Numbered from the stretch's first letter, positions 43,020 to 52,328 are shown. The stretch is 64,000 nt of DNA from Nonomuraea endophytica (GCF_014203235.1 NZ_JACHIN010000026.1:1-64000); one strand, 5' to 3'. The notes: generated by a model not told the origin, from the sequence alone. Translations and numbers: made by a program.

Positions 43020-43062
43020 CCGAGGGCGATGGACGTCATACGGCAGCGGCCAGGCGTCCCAT

Positions 43063-43254
43063 CACCGTGTAGGCCTGAACGGCGAGCTCGCCGGCGAGGG
43101 CGTCTACGCCGGAACCCTGTGCGTCGCCGCGCTCATCGACCGCAGCGAAGCCGCCCAGATCGCCGAAGACCACGCGTTCGACGGCCGGCAGCTCCCCATC
43201 GCCGACCCCGACCACCGCATCGAGCAGGTCCACCCCGCCCGGTCTGGTCAGTAG
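43063..43254 (+). pseudogene. C-terminal gene stump, unidentified
   Basis: About 64 codons with near-perfect third-position G/C end in TAG at 43252-43254: GLNGELAGEGVYAGTLCVAA, then LIDRSEAAQIAEDHAFDGRQ. There is no start and upstream similarity is lost directly after the reductase gene. I cannot name the family. Confidence 0.45.
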
Positions 43255-43339
43255 GTCGATACATTCCTGAAATTGGACCTCGATCAGGTGGAAGGATCGG
43301 CTCTTATCGCGGGTACCAATTGTTGTCAGGCTGAGTGGC

Positions 43340-44695
43340 ATGACAACGACAGCGACCCGCTTCGACGGCCGGCTCCTCACCCCCGGCGACGCCGGCTACG
43401 ACACCGCCCGTACCGTCTGGAATGCCATGGTCGACCGGCGGCCACGCATGATCGTCCGCGCGGCGGGCGTCGCCGACGTGGTCGCCGCCGTGCGGATGGC
43501 CAGGGAACTCGATCTGGAGATCGGCGTGCGCTGCGGCGGCCACAACGTCGCCGGCTTCGCCGTTCCTGATGGTGGTCTCATGATCGATCTGACGCTCATG
43601 GGCGGCGTGCGGGTCGACCCGGCCCGTCGCCGGGCGTGGGTGCAGGGCGGCGCGCTGCTCGGCGCGCTCGATCGGGCGTCTCTGCCGTACGGCCTGGCCA
43701 CGACGGCCGGCAACGTGTCGCACACCGGCGTCGGCGGGCTCACGCTCGGCGGCGGCATGGGCTGGCTGGCCCGCCAACATGGCCTGGCCTGCGACAACGT
43801 CGTCTCCTACACGATGGTCACCGCCGAGGGGGACGTGGTGACCGCGAGCCGTACCGAGAACCCCGATCTGTTCTGGGGGTTGCGTGGCGGTGGCGGCAAC
43901 TTCGGCATCGTCACCGAGTTCGAGTTCGCGTTGCATCGCATCAGTACGCGGACGCTGGTCGCCGAGTTCGACTTCCGCGCCGAGGACGCCGTCCCGGTCA
44001 TCGAGGGCTGGCGTGATCTGAACGCGGTCGCGCCCCGGCAGGCGACGTTCACCGCCGATGTCGGCAGCGGTCCCGCCGGGCCGATCGCGACGGTGGGGTT
44101 CGTGTGGGCCGGCGACCCGGACGAGGGCCGCCGGCTGCTGCCCGCGATGCGGGCGCTCGGGCGTCCCGTCGCCTCGCGCGTCACCACACCGTCCTACCTC
44201 GAACTTCAGCGGCGCAACGACTCCACCGGCGGTCACGCCTACCGCCGCTACTCCAAGGCGCACTACCTGCGGGGATTCCCCACCTCGGCGATCGAGGCGT
44301 TCCTGCTGCGCGGCGGCTCCGACCTGAGCGCGAGCCCGTACCTGCCGGGCGTCGGCCTGCAGGCCCACGGCGGCGCGATCGCCGATGTCCCGGAGGCGGA
44401 CTCCGCGTTCAGCCATCGGGGCACGATGTTCGAGTTCGGCGCCGGCTCCCGCTGGACCGACCCGCATGAAGACGACGCCAGGATGGACGCCGCCCGTGCC
44501 GCCGGTGCGGCGCTCGCGCCGTACGCGAGCGGGGTGTATGTCAACGCGCTGACGGCCGACGAACTGGCTGATGGGCAGTCTGGTGTACGGCGCGCGTACT
44601 CGGCGGCGAAGCTGGCCCGGCTGACCGCGGTCAAGACCGCCTATGACCCGGCCAACGTGTTCCATCTCAATCAGAACATCCGCCCGGCGCAGTGA
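43340..44695 (+). CDS. FAD-dependent oxidoreductase, berberine-bridge type
   Basis: A 451-residue cytosolic VAO-fold flavoprotein. His68 in RCGGHNVAG should carry FAD; the second cysteine anchor is replaced by Val/Ser (GNVSHTGVGGLTLGGG), so attachment is monocovalent. The C-terminal BBE end is YDPANVFHLNQNI. It overlaps the convergent MocR gene by 29 bp. It is the third berberine-bridge enzyme in the window. Substrate unknown. Confidence 0.92.
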   Translation: MTTTATRFDGRLLTPGDAGYDTARTVWNAMVDRRPRMIVRAAGVADVVAAVRMARELDLEIGVRCGGHNVAGFAVPDGGLMIDLTLMGGVRVDPARRRAWVQGGALLGALDRASLPYGLATTAGNVSHTGVGGLTLGGGMGWLARQHGLACDNVVSYTMVTAEGDVVTASRTENPDLFWGLRGGGGNFGIVTEFEFALHRISTRTLVAEFDFRAEDAVPVIEGWRDLNAVAPRQATFTADVGSGPAGPIATVGFVWAGDPDEGRRLLPAMRALGRPVASRVTTPSYLELQRRNDSTGGHAYRRYSKAHYLRGFPTSAIEAFLLRGGSDLSASPYLPGVGLQAHGGAIADVPEADSAFSHRGTMFEFGAGSRWTDPHEDDARMDAARAAGAALAPYASGVYVNALTADELADGQSGVRRAYSAAKLARLTAVKTAYDPANVFHLNQNIRPAQ

Positions 44696-46118
44696 CGCGT
44701 ATCTCCCGGATGGCCGTCGCCAGCAGTGCGACCCCTTCGGTGATGGCGCGCTCGCCGAGGATGGCGTAGCCGAAGATGAGGCCACCAGGTCCGGGTCCGG
44801 CGATCCGGTACGGGCCGACGCCGTGGATGCCCAGCCCGTGCCGGGCGGCGGCCGTCACCACCGCCGTCTCGTCGAGGTCGGGCGGGAGCCAGGCGACCAC
44901 GTGCTGACCGGCGGCGATCCCGGCCGGTTCCAGTTCGGGCAGGTGTGTGCGCAGAGCGTCCAGCAACGCGTCGCGGCGACGGCGGTACACCGGACGCATC
45001 CGGCGCAGGTGGCGGTCGAACTCGCCGCGTGCCAGGAAGTCGGCGAACGTCAACTGGTCGATGACCGGCGAACCGCGATCGGCGAGCACCTTCGCCGCCG
45101 CCACGTCGGTGACCAGGTGGCGAGGCACGACCATCCAGCCGAGTCGGAGGCCGGGGGCGAGCGTCTTGCTGGCCGTACCGCAATAGACGACGTGATCGGG
45201 CGCCAGGCCCTGCATGGCGCCCACGGGCGAGCGGTCGTAGCGGTACTCGGCGTCGTAGTCGTCCTCGATCACGAGCGCGCCTCGGCGGCGCGCCCAGCCG
45301 ATCACTTCGGCTCTCGCCGCGGCCGACAGCACTCCCCCGGTGGGCCATTGGTGTGAGGGCGTGAGTACGACGGCGTCGGCGTCGGCCCGGTGGAGCGCGT
45401 CGACCTGAACTCCGGCCGGGCCGACCGGGATGCCGACCACGTCCAGACCGGCCGCGGCGGCCAGCACCCGGGCGTCGTCGTCGGACGACGGGTCTTCCAG
45501 GGCGATCCGCCTGGCGCCGCGCTGGACCAGCACCTGGATGAGGAGCGAGATACCCTGCCCGAAGCCGTTGCAGATCACCACGTTGCCGGGGACGGCCGAG
45601 GTGCCGCGGACCCGGTTGAGGTAGTCGCACAGGGCCTCGTGCAGTTCCGGTACGCCGCGCCCGTCGAGGTAGGCGAACCGGTCGTTGGGCGTGGTGGTGA
45701 GCACGGTGCGTACCGAACGGAGCCAGGCCGAGCGCGGGAACTGGGACACGTCGGTGCGGCCGTACCCGAAATCGACCCTGAAGGCGGCACGGCGCGCGAC
45801 CGGCGTCGGCGGCGCGGAGCCCGCGGCGGCGGTCGGCGGCAGCGCCACGGCGACCTGGGTGTATCCGCCCGATCGGCTGGCGAGGTAGCCCTCGGCGACG
45901 AGCTGCTGATAGGCCTCGACGACCACCCCGCGGGAGACCCCGAGCCCGGCGGCGAGCGTGCGGGTGGGCGGCAGCGACGCGCCCGACCGCAGCCGGCCGG
46001 CCCGGATGCTCGCGCGGATGGACGCCCCGATCTGCCGGTGCAGCGGCACCCCGGCGTCGCGGTCCAGTTCGATGAGCAGGTCCTCGGCCGGCCCGGAATT
46101 GGTACTCGAACGGCCCAT
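44667..46118 (-). CDS. MocR/PdxR-type GntR regulator with aminotransferase domain
   Basis: A 483-residue protein. The N-terminal GntR helix-turn-helix (about 14-80) shows LPPTRTLAAGLGVSRGVVVE, then AYQQLVAEGYL. A linker leads to a fold-type I aminotransferase domain (about 115-475) with the PLP Lys in CGTASKTLAPG at about 316 and EDDYDAEYRYDR. It probably senses PLP or an amino compound. It is divergent from the DHFR-like gene across 75 bp. Confidence 0.92.
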   Translation of the reverse strand: MGRSSTNSGPAEDLLIELDRDAGVPLHRQIGASIRASIRAGRLRSGASLPPTRTLAAGLGVSRGVVVEAYQQLVAEGYLASRSGGYTQVAVALPPTAAAGSAPPTPVARRAAFRVDFGYGRTDVSQFPRSAWLRSVRTVLTTTPNDRFAYLDGRGVPELHEALCDYLNRVRGTSAVPGNVVICNGFGQGISLLIQVLVQRGARRIALEDPSSDDDARVLAAAAGLDVVGIPVGPAGVQVDALHRADADAVVLTPSHQWPTGGVLSAAARAEVIGWARRRGALVIEDDYDAEYRYDRSPVGAMQGLAPDHVVYCGTASKTLAPGLRLGWMVVPRHLVTDVAAAKVLADRGSPVIDQLTFADFLARGEFDRHLRRMRPVYRRRRDALLDALRTHLPELEPAGIAAGQHVVAWLPPDLDETAVVTAAARHGLGIHGVGPYRIAGPGPGGLIFGYAILGERAITEGVALLATAIREIRVTAPGGCSD

Positions 46119-46193
46119 GGGATCGGACCTTATCGGCGTGTACCGATTCCTGCCAGGCTGAGTGACCCGCAAGCAGCTCACAGGAGGCCACAG

Positions 46194-46748
46194 ATGAACG
46201 ACACCGAGCCGCAGACCGCCAGTGGGAAGGTGCTCTTTCACTTCGCGATGTCCCTCGACGGGTTCGTGGCGGGCCCCAACCACGAGATGGGCTGGATGGC
46301 CGGTACGGACAGACCGGGCATGGAGCGCGAATACGAGCGGACCACCGGAGCCATCCTGGGCGGCCGGGACGGGTATGACGCCCTGCCCGGGGCCCGCCCC
46401 TACTCCAGCGACTGGGATGGACCGATCTTCGTGCTCACCCACCATCCCGAAGACGCCCCGCCCGCCGCCGGGATCACGTTCCTGAACTGCGACGTCGCCG
46501 AGGCCGTGCGGATCGGGCTGGAGGCGGCCGGGGGCAAGAACCTCGAAGTGTTCTCCCCGACCATCGGGCGTCAGCTACTCGACCTGGGGCTGATCGACGA
46601 GATCGACCTGCACATCATGCCGGTCATGCTCGGTCACGGCATCCGGCTCTACGACAATCCGGGCAGCGAGCCGATCTACCTTCACCACGTCGGCCAGAGC
46701 GACCCCGTGGCAACCGTCAACGTCCGCTACCGCCCCATCAGCAAGTGA
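46194..46748 (+). CDS. Dihydrofolate-reductase-like (RibD C-terminal) protein
   Basis: A 184-residue DHFR-fold protein with a CAGGAGG site before ATG 46194. It has FHFAMSLDGFVAGPNHEMGW at the start and FSPTIGRQLLDLGLIDEIDL in the middle, as in YyaP/RibD-C reductases. The target reduction is unknown. It faces a MocR regulator, an arrangement seen repeatedly in actinobacteria. Its stop is adjacent to that of the convergent HD-domain gene. Confidence 0.9.
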   Translation: MNDTEPQTASGKVLFHFAMSLDGFVAGPNHEMGWMAGTDRPGMEREYERTTGAILGGRDGYDALPGARPYSSDWDGPIFVLTHHPEDAPPAAGITFLNCDVAEAVRIGLEAAGGKNLEVFSPTIGRQLLDLGLIDEIDLHIMPVMLGHGIRLYDNPGSEPIYLHHVGQSDPVATVNVRYRPISK

Positions 46749-47387
46749 CTACTCGGCCCAGGCGTTGTTGAGGATGATCTCCACGAAGTCCTCGCGCCGG
46801 TAGCCGGGTGCGAAGTGGGCGAGGACGTCGGCGTTCACGTTGCCGAAGGTGGTTTCGGGGCGGCGGATGTTGCCCTCCTTGAACGCGGCGAGAATCTGCT
46901 TCTTGAAGTCGGGGCGCGGATGCGCGGTGGTTACGGCGTCGCGCTGGGCGTCGCTGAGCTCGTGGTACCAGATGCCTAGTACGTCGGTCTCGACGCCCGC
47001 CGTCACGAGGGCGACCTCGGGGATCATGAACTCGGGCACCCCCGGAGTGGTGTGCAACGCGATGCCCGTCCACACGGCGTCGGCGCGGTTCGCCTGGATG
47101 CCCCGGGACGTGAGAAAGTCGCGGGCGGCGTTGGCGCCGTCGACCTCGAAGCGCAGTTTCGAGTCGTGGAAGGCGTCGGTGAGGCCGAGGTCGTGGAACA
47201 TCGCCCCGGCGTACAGGAGTTCGAGGTCGACGTCGAGGCCACGGCGCTGCCCCATGAGCGCTCCGAAGAGGAACACGCGCCGTGAATGGTGGTAGAGCAG
47301 GTCGTTCTCCTGCTCGCGGATGTGGTCGGTGATGTCGCGCACGAGTGCGGTGTCGGGAATCGCGATTCCGGCGATGGTCTCGGACAT
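46749..47387 (-). CDS. HD-domain phosphohydrolase-like protein
   Basis: A 212-residue protein with an HD domain: His33/His34 (LYHHSRRVFLFG), His65-Asp66 (AMFHDLGLTDAF) and HTTPGVPEF further on. The rest is helical. It resembles the cyanamide-hydratase-like HD group in layout, but the catalytic identity is not clear. It is divergent from an AraC-type regulator with a 119-bp spacer. Confidence 0.85.
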   Translation of the reverse strand: MSETIAGIAIPDTALVRDITDHIREQENDLLYHHSRRVFLFGALMGQRRGLDVDLELLYAGAMFHDLGLTDAFHDSKLRFEVDGANAARDFLTSRGIQANRADAVWTGIALHTTPGVPEFMIPEVALVTAGVETDVLGIWYHELSDAQRDAVTTAHPRPDFKKQILAAFKEGNIRRPETTFGNVNADVLAHFAPGYRREDFVEIILNNAWAE

Positions 47388-47467
47388 GGGGTGTCTCCTG
47401 CCTGGTCGGGTTCCTCGGGTGGGTCAACTCCAGGATCTCGGCGGCGGGCGGGACAGTGTGAGTGTCC

Positions 47468-47481
47468 AATTTGACATCTTG
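47468..47481. promoter_or_regulatory. TGTCCAA/TTTGACA palindrome
   Basis: A near-perfect inverted repeat, TGTC and GACA arms at the outside, lies in the HD/AraC divergent spacer. TTTGACA could also be a -35 element. A further GGACAT follows about 15 bp downstream. Operator role inferred. Confidence 0.4.
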
Positions 47482-47506
47482 CCCACGAATATGGACATGC
47501 TCTGGT

Positions 47507-48469
47507 GTGGGAGTTCATCGGGTGGTGTTTCTCGCGTTCGAGGGGATGAAGCAGCTCGACGTGGCGGGTCCCGCCGAGGTGTTCGCGGAGGCCGCGCGGC
47601 TCGGCGCGCCGTACGAGCTCGCATATGTGTCGTCCACGGGCGATCCGGTCGGCACGTCGATCGGGACGAGGGTCGAGGTGGGCGGCATCGCTGAGCGTGT
47701 CGCGCACGCCGACACGGTGATCATCCCTGGTGGTGACGCGCTGCCGACGGCGCCCATCTCCGCTGAACTGCGCGCTGCGACGGCGCATCTGACGAGCGTC
47801 GCAGATCGGGTCGCATCGGTCTGTACCGGTGCGTTCCTGCTCGCGTCCGTCGGCGCGTTGGACGGCCGGCGGGCGACCACGCACTGGGCGCACGCGGCTC
47901 TGCTCGCACGGATCTGCCCTAGCGCGGAGGTCATCCCCGATGCGCTGTTTGTTCATGACGGGAAGGTTCATTCCTCCGCCGGGGTGTCGTCGGGGATCGA
48001 TCTCGCGCTCGCGCTCGTCGAAGCGGATCACGGTCCCGAGCTGGCCAGGGAGGTCGCCCAGCAGCTCGTGGTTTACATGCGGCGCCCGGGCGGGCAATCG
48101 CAGTTCTCCACCATGCTGCGCGTCTCCCCCAGCAGCCAGGCCGGCGTGAAACGGGTCGTGGACGCGGTGTCCGCCAGGCCGGCGGCGCCGTACGACATGG
48201 CTGGGCTGGCGATGATCGCCGGGGTCAGCCCTCGGCACCTCGCCCGCCTCTTCGAAGCCGAGATCGGGATGAGCCCGGTCAAGTTCGTCGAGCAGGTCCG
48301 CTTGGAGACGGCCAAGGTGCTCCTTCTGCGCGGGGAATCGGTCGCCGTCACCACGCAGCGGGCGGGATTCCAGAACGCGGAGACCATGCGTCGCGTATTC
48401 GTCAGCCGGCTCGGGATGCCGCCGAGCGTTTACCAGCAGCGCTTCGCCACGACAACTCGAGCGGTTTAG
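47507..48469 (+). CDS. GlxA-type AraC regulator with DJ-1-like domain
   Basis: A 320-residue regulator starting at GTG 47507; the longer TTG-initiated frame reads through the operator region. The N-terminal DJ-1/PfpI domain has the cysteine elbow SVCTGAFLLASVG (Cys106) and THWAHAALL. The C-terminal AraC double helix-turn-helix (about 225-315) shows GLAMIAGVSPRHLARLFEAE and GFQNAETMRRVFVSRLGMPP. It likely activates the divergent HD gene. Confidence 0.9.
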   Translation: MGVHRVVFLAFEGMKQLDVAGPAEVFAEAARLGAPYELAYVSSTGDPVGTSIGTRVEVGGIAERVAHADTVIIPGGDALPTAPISAELRAATAHLTSVADRVASVCTGAFLLASVGALDGRRATTHWAHAALLARICPSAEVIPDALFVHDGKVHSSAGVSSGIDLALALVEADHGPELAREVAQQLVVYMRRPGGQSQFSTMLRVSPSSQAGVKRVVDAVSARPAAPYDMAGLAMIAGVSPRHLARLFEAEIGMSPVKFVEQVRLETAKVLLLRGESVAVTTQRAGFQNAETMRRVFVSRLGMPPSVYQQRFATTTRAV

Positions 48470-48805
48470 AAAGCCCTGCGGCCGAGTGGACAGCCGCCCT
48501 TCAGAACCGGCCGGGCAGGTCGAGCCAGGTCCGCGCCGACGTCAATGTGCTGGGCAACGCATGCCACGAGCGGGCAGCGTCCGCGCCGATCTGGCCGGCC
48601 GCGTTCACCGCCCAGGCGTGGCCGGTGGCTGGATCATGCCGTGCGTTGCCCCGACCGGCCGGTACCGCCGATGGCCGTACCCGCGCGATCGAGGCGGTTG
48701 CGCGTCTGCCGCCCACGCCATCGAGAAGGGCCGGGACCTAGCTTCGGTGAGCGGCCGGCACCGCCTACTGTCTGCTCCCGGCCTGACGGCGGCGCCGGCC
48801 GGCGG
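48470..48805. other. Intergenic with a possible minus-strand stump
   Basis: Between about 48501 and 48640 the minus strand reads RHDPATGHAWAVNAAGQIGA, then WHALPSTLTSARTWLDLPGR, with good third-position bias and a stop at 48501-48503, but no start or identifiable family. Otherwise no gene is seen. Confidence 0.35.
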
Positions 48806-49537
48806 CTAGCTCAGGTGCCGGGCGAAGAACCGGGCCCCGGCGTCGATCTCGAACGACGGGACGCCGGTGTGCCCGCCGAGATTGGCGTGCAGCGTCTTCT
48901 CCTTGGTGCCGAATGTGTCGAACAGGTCCAGGGCCGCCTGCCGGTCGTTCCCTTCGTCATCCCACTGCAGCAGGACCTGCAGCGGAATGGTGACCCGGCG
49001 GGCCTCCTCGAACAGGGCGGCGGGTACGAAACTCCCGGCGAACAGGTTGGCGGCCGAGATGCGCGGCTCGACCACTGCCAGCCGGATGCCGACGGAGATC
49101 ACTCCGCCCTCGTACCCGACGGGGCCGCCGATCTCGGGCAGCGAGAGGAGTGCGTCCAGGGTGGTCTGCCATTCCGGGACCGCCCTTTCGACCAGCGGGA
49201 GGACGAGTGCGTCGACGATCTCGTCGACCGGTTCGCCGGCCTCGATCGCCCGCCGCAGGTCGCTACGGGCCTGCTCGGCGGCGGCCAAACGGGGGCGGTC
49301 GCCGGCTCCGGGCAGCTCGATGGTGGCCGCGGCGAAGCCGTACTCCGCCGCGTAGTGCCGGGCCCGCCGCGCCAGCCGGGGACGCATCTCGCGCAGTCCG
49401 CCGGGGTGGCCGACCAGGATCAGCGGCGCCGGTGCGGAGGCGGATCCGGGCGTCCACAGGATGCCGGGGATCTCGCCGAGGGTGAATTCGCGTTCGAGGA
49501 CGCCGTCGTCGAGACGCTGTTCAGAAGTGAAGCGCAT
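48806..49537 (-). CDS. Alpha/beta-hydrolase (dienelactone-hydrolase-like)
   Basis: A 243-residue hydrolase without a signal peptide. The oxyanion region is LILVGHPGG and the C-terminal His is in ANLGGHTGVPSFE. The nucleophile elbow is unusual: GYEGGVISVGIRL aligns with the GYWGLSMG of relatives but carries one extra residue before the Ser. Asp is in QWDDEGNDR. The Ser may still be functional. A hairpin (CGGGAG/CTCCCG, 49550-49577) lies just upstream. Confidence 0.82.
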   Translation of the reverse strand: MRFTSEQRLDDGVLEREFTLGEIPGILWTPGSASAPAPLILVGHPGGLREMRPRLARRARHYAAEYGFAAATIELPGAGDRPRLAAAEQARSDLRRAIEAGEPVDEIVDALVLPLVERAVPEWQTTLDALLSLPEIGGPVGYEGGVISVGIRLAVVEPRISAANLFAGSFVPAALFEEARRVTIPLQVLLQWDDEGNDRQAALDLFDTFGTKEKTLHANLGGHTGVPSFEIDAGARFFARHLS

Positions 49538-49903
49538 GGTCGTGCCTTTCGGGAGTGCTCTTGAAACGGCGCTCCCGGACGACCTATCGCCCGACCGTGA
49601 CCCCGGAGGGAAGCACCCATGTCGAAATGTTCACGGGTACCACCTCCTCGTTCTCTCGCACGGCCTCCCGAAAACTAGCAGCGGCCACTGTGGCGCGCCA
49701 ACGGGTTTTCGCGGACGGAGCCACTCACCTAAGGACCAAGGCCGTGTAGCCCACAACTCGCCTGATGTCGAAGGTTTTCAGCAGGAACGTGCTGCGGCTG
49801 GAAGACATCGCCGCACGGTGGGCGCGACTCGACCCCGACATGCGCCAGGTGGCGACACACCCACCCGCTAAGGGCCACGACTGACTTCTGTTCGGGTAAA
49901 GCC
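49538..49903. other. Intergenic region with an inverted repeat
   Basis: It contains arms CGGGAG (49550-49555) and CTCCCG (49572-49577) upstream of the hydrolase. A 39-codon frame at 49765-49884 (MSKVFSRNVLRLEDIAARWA) has no ribosome site. No convincing gene is present. Confidence 0.4.
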
Positions 49904-51259
49904 CTATGGCAGCAGGATCGTGCCGGCGCCGAGTAGGGCGCAGATGCCGAGGACGCGCAGCATCGGCCATTTCAGCACGAACGTCATCACGAGCGCCGTC
50001 AAGGTGATCACGCCGGCGATGGGGTTGAGCGTGTCCAGGGAGGGGAGCTGGATGGTCAGCGGGCCCCATGCCCAGGTGAAGGTGCGTTCGAACAGGGTGT
50101 GTTCGGCGAAGTACAGCGCCAGGTTGGCTATGACGCCGACCACGGAGGCGGTGATGCCGGTTAAGGCGGCGCTGATGGCGGTGTTGTGGCGCAGCCGTTC
50201 GACATAGGGGGCGCCGAGGAAGATGAACAGGAAGCACGGCACGAACGTGACCCAGGTGGTCAGCAACGCTCCCAGCAGCGCGCCGCCCCATGATGTCAGG
50301 AGTCCGGGGTCGCGGTAGGCGCCGAGGAAGGCGATGAACTGGACCACCATGATGAGCGGGCCGGGGGTGGTCTCGGCGAGGGCGAGGCCGCGGACCATCT
50401 CCCCCGGGCTGAGCCAGCCGTAGTCCTCCACGGCGCGCTGGGCGACGAAGGCGAGCACGGCGTACGCGCCGCCGAAGGTGACCAGCGCGGTGCCGGAGAA
50501 GAACAGTCCCTGGGTGGTGAAGACGCTGTCGGTGCCGAGGAAGAGCGCCACCGCGGCCACCGGCAGCCACCAGGCCGCCAGCCCGACGGCGAGGATCTTG
50601 GTCGCCGAGCGCCGGCTGGGCTGGGCGTGGTGCAGGGCGTCGTCGGGGATCAGCGGGGGCGTGCCGCCGTCGTCGGCGTGGCCGTTGCTTTTCGCGAGGA
50701 CCTGCGGGGCGAGCTTGTGGACCGTCCAGCCGATGAGGGCGGCGACGGCGATCACGATGGGGAACGGCACCGCGAACAAGGCCAGCGCGGCGAAGGCGGC
50801 CACCGCCACGGCGGCGAACAGCGGGTGGGTGAGGGAACGCCTGGCGACCCGGATGACGGCCTGGGCGACGATGGCCAGCACCGCTGGGGCGATCCCGGCG
50901 AACAGGGCGCTCACCATCGCGGTGTCCTGCCACAGCACGTAGACCGCCGACAGGGCGAGCATCGCGAGCATGCCGGGCAGCACGAACAGCGTCCCGGCGA
51001 CCAGGCCGCCGCGAACCCCGTTGAGCAGCCAGCCGACATAGATGGCCAGTTGCTGAGCCTCCGGTCCGGGCAGCAGCATGCAGTAGTTCAGCGCGTGGTT
51101 GAAACGTCGCTGGCCGATCCAGCGTTTGTCCTCCACCAGCGTGCGCTGCATGACGGCGATCTGCCCGGCCGGGCCGCCGAACGTCTGCAGCGAGATGGCG
51201 AACCAGGCCCGCACCGCCTGCCGGAACGGGATCACATCGCGGGTTACGTCAGTCGTCAT
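49904..51259 (-). CDS. chrA: Chromate efflux transporter ChrA
   Basis: A 451-residue, about ten-helix membrane protein made of two CHR domains. The N-terminal half carries SLQTFGGPAGQIAVMQR and LLPGPEAQQLAIYVGW; the second half repeats with FGGAYAVLAFVAQ and ETTPGPLIMVVQFIAFLGAY. It exports chromate, probably as a proton-coupled transporter. It is the last gene of an operon with the split ChrB pair. Confidence 0.95.
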   Translation of the reverse strand: MTTDVTRDVIPFRQAVRAWFAISLQTFGGPAGQIAVMQRTLVEDKRWIGQRRFNHALNYCMLLPGPEAQQLAIYVGWLLNGVRGGLVAGTLFVLPGMLAMLALSAVYVLWQDTAMVSALFAGIAPAVLAIVAQAVIRVARRSLTHPLFAAVAVAAFAALALFAVPFPIVIAVAALIGWTVHKLAPQVLAKSNGHADDGGTPPLIPDDALHHAQPSRRSATKILAVGLAAWWLPVAAVALFLGTDSVFTTQGLFFSGTALVTFGGAYAVLAFVAQRAVEDYGWLSPGEMVRGLALAETTPGPLIMVVQFIAFLGAYRDPGLLTSWGGALLGALLTTWVTFVPCFLFIFLGAPYVERLRHNTAISAALTGITASVVGVIANLALYFAEHTLFERTFTWAWGPLTIQLPSLDTLNPIAGVITLTALVMTFVLKWPMLRVLGICALLGAGTILLP

Positions 51260-51301
51260 GTTGACCTCGTTGGGGTGCGCAAGTCCGAAGGTTGGCCTGG
51301 C

Positions 51302-51733
51302 TCATGCCGGTTCCCGCCCCAGCAGCAGTGCCCGCCGGTGAAACTCGTACAGGCCGTCGAAGATCGGCCCGGTGATCTCCAGCACCCGTTCGTCGGAGCA
51401 GATCATCGACAGCCCGCGCAGGATCACGTCCACGCCACGGGCCTCCGGCGCGTCGAACCGCTCGTCGTCGATGTCGGCCTCGTGCACGATCTCGGCGAGC
51501 TTCCACAGCACCGGATCGCCGAGCTCGTAGCGGCGCAGGATCGTCTCGAAGCTGCAGTCGTCGCCGTGGTGCGACAGATCAGCCCCGCGCATGTCGAACG
51601 GCGTCGCGTCGCCGGGCACCGAGGCGGGATCGTCGACGAACACGAACTCCGGCTCGGGATCGACGTGGCGGCGGATCAGCCAGGCGCACGCGGCCCGGTC
51701 GATGTGCACGCCGGCGCGGGTGGCCCACCTCAT
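51302..51733 (-). CDS. ChrB C-terminal-domain protein
   Basis: A 143-residue protein corresponding to the C-terminal half of ChrB: RAGVHIDRAACAWLIRRHVD, then FDMRGADLSHHGDDCSFETI, with conserved His and Cys that may bind metal. The ATG at 51733 overlaps the stop of the N-terminal-half gene by 4 bp. In many proteobacteria these halves form one protein of about 300 residues. It acts as chromate sensor/regulator or as an accessory to ChrA. Confidence 0.9.
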   Translation of the reverse strand: MRWATRAGVHIDRAACAWLIRRHVDPEPEFVFVDDPASVPGDATPFDMRGADLSHHGDDCSFETILRRYELGDPVLWKLAEIVHEADIDDERFDAPEARGVDVILRGLSMICSDERVLEITGPIFDGLYEFHRRALLLGREPA

Positions 51734-52224
51734 CGCGCTACCTCGCTCGGGCTGTCCTCGGCCAGCGCCCGCACCGCGCGCTGTGCGGCCTCACGCTCGG
51801 CGGGCGGAAAGTAGTCCCGACGACCGATCCTGCGCAACTCGGCCTGCAGCCGCTTCAGCGTGCGGCTGCGCTCACCGGGCCGCGCCCCGGCCGCGGTCTC
51901 GGCCTGCTGGAGCACCGCCCGGTATTCGGCCGCCCGAGCCTGACGCATCTCGGCGGCGATGTCCTTCTCCTGCGCCGCGCTGCCGGCGGCGGCCAGCCAC
52001 ACCGTGGAGCTGCCGCCCATCTCGCCGATCTCCTCGGCGATCCAGTCGATCTGCTCCCGGGTACGCGCGTCGGCGGGCAGGGCCACCAGCCCATCACCCA
52101 GCCGTGCCACACCGAGCCGGTCCAGCTTGCGCCAGATCGAGATCCGCGGCGTCGAGGGCTGGCGCGGGATGCGATACGCCAGCAGCACCCATTGTCCTGC
52201 CGTCAATGCCGTCTCCAACCTCAT
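51730..52224 (-). CDS. ChrB N-terminal-domain protein
   Basis: A 164-residue protein matching the ChrB N-terminal domain (WVLLAYRIPRQPSTPRISIW, then RKLDRLGVARLGDGLVALPA). ATG 52224 is chosen over a TTG at 52233. It is translationally coupled to the ChrB C-terminal gene. A GCAACC/GGTTGC palindrome lies just upstream, fitting chromate-responsive autoregulation. Confidence 0.88.
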   Translation of the reverse strand: MRLETALTAGQWVLLAYRIPRQPSTPRISIWRKLDRLGVARLGDGLVALPADARTREQIDWIAEEIGEMGGSSTVWLAAAGSAAQEKDIAAEMRQARAAEYRAVLQQAETAAGARPGERSRTLKRLQAELRRIGRRDYFPPAEREAAQRAVRALAEDSPSEVAR

Positions 52225-52229
52225 AAACA

Positions 52230-52258
52230 GCAACCACAGTTACAGTAACCATGGTTGC
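52230..52258. promoter_or_regulatory. Palindrome upstream of the chromate operon
   Basis: GCAACC (52230-52235) and GGTTGC (52253-52258) form a perfect inverted repeat; AACCATGGTT (52247-52256) is a nested palindrome. It lies directly before chrB-N and is a candidate operator. Confidence 0.6.
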
Positions 52259-52328
52259 GCATCGAAGGCACTATTCGGTGTTGCTACGTACCAAGCGTCA
52301 CTCGACTTCTGGCCATCGACAGCTGAAA

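Noticed and set aside
42010..43254. 414-codon plus frame running from the TetR antisense into the stump at 43.06 kb
   Set aside because: Only the last 64 codons have coding bias; the rest is shadow of the TetR and reductase genes, so only the stump is annotated.
49765..49884. 39-codon open frame between the hydrolase and chrA
   Set aside because: No Shine-Dalgarno, mixed third-position composition and no recognisable family.
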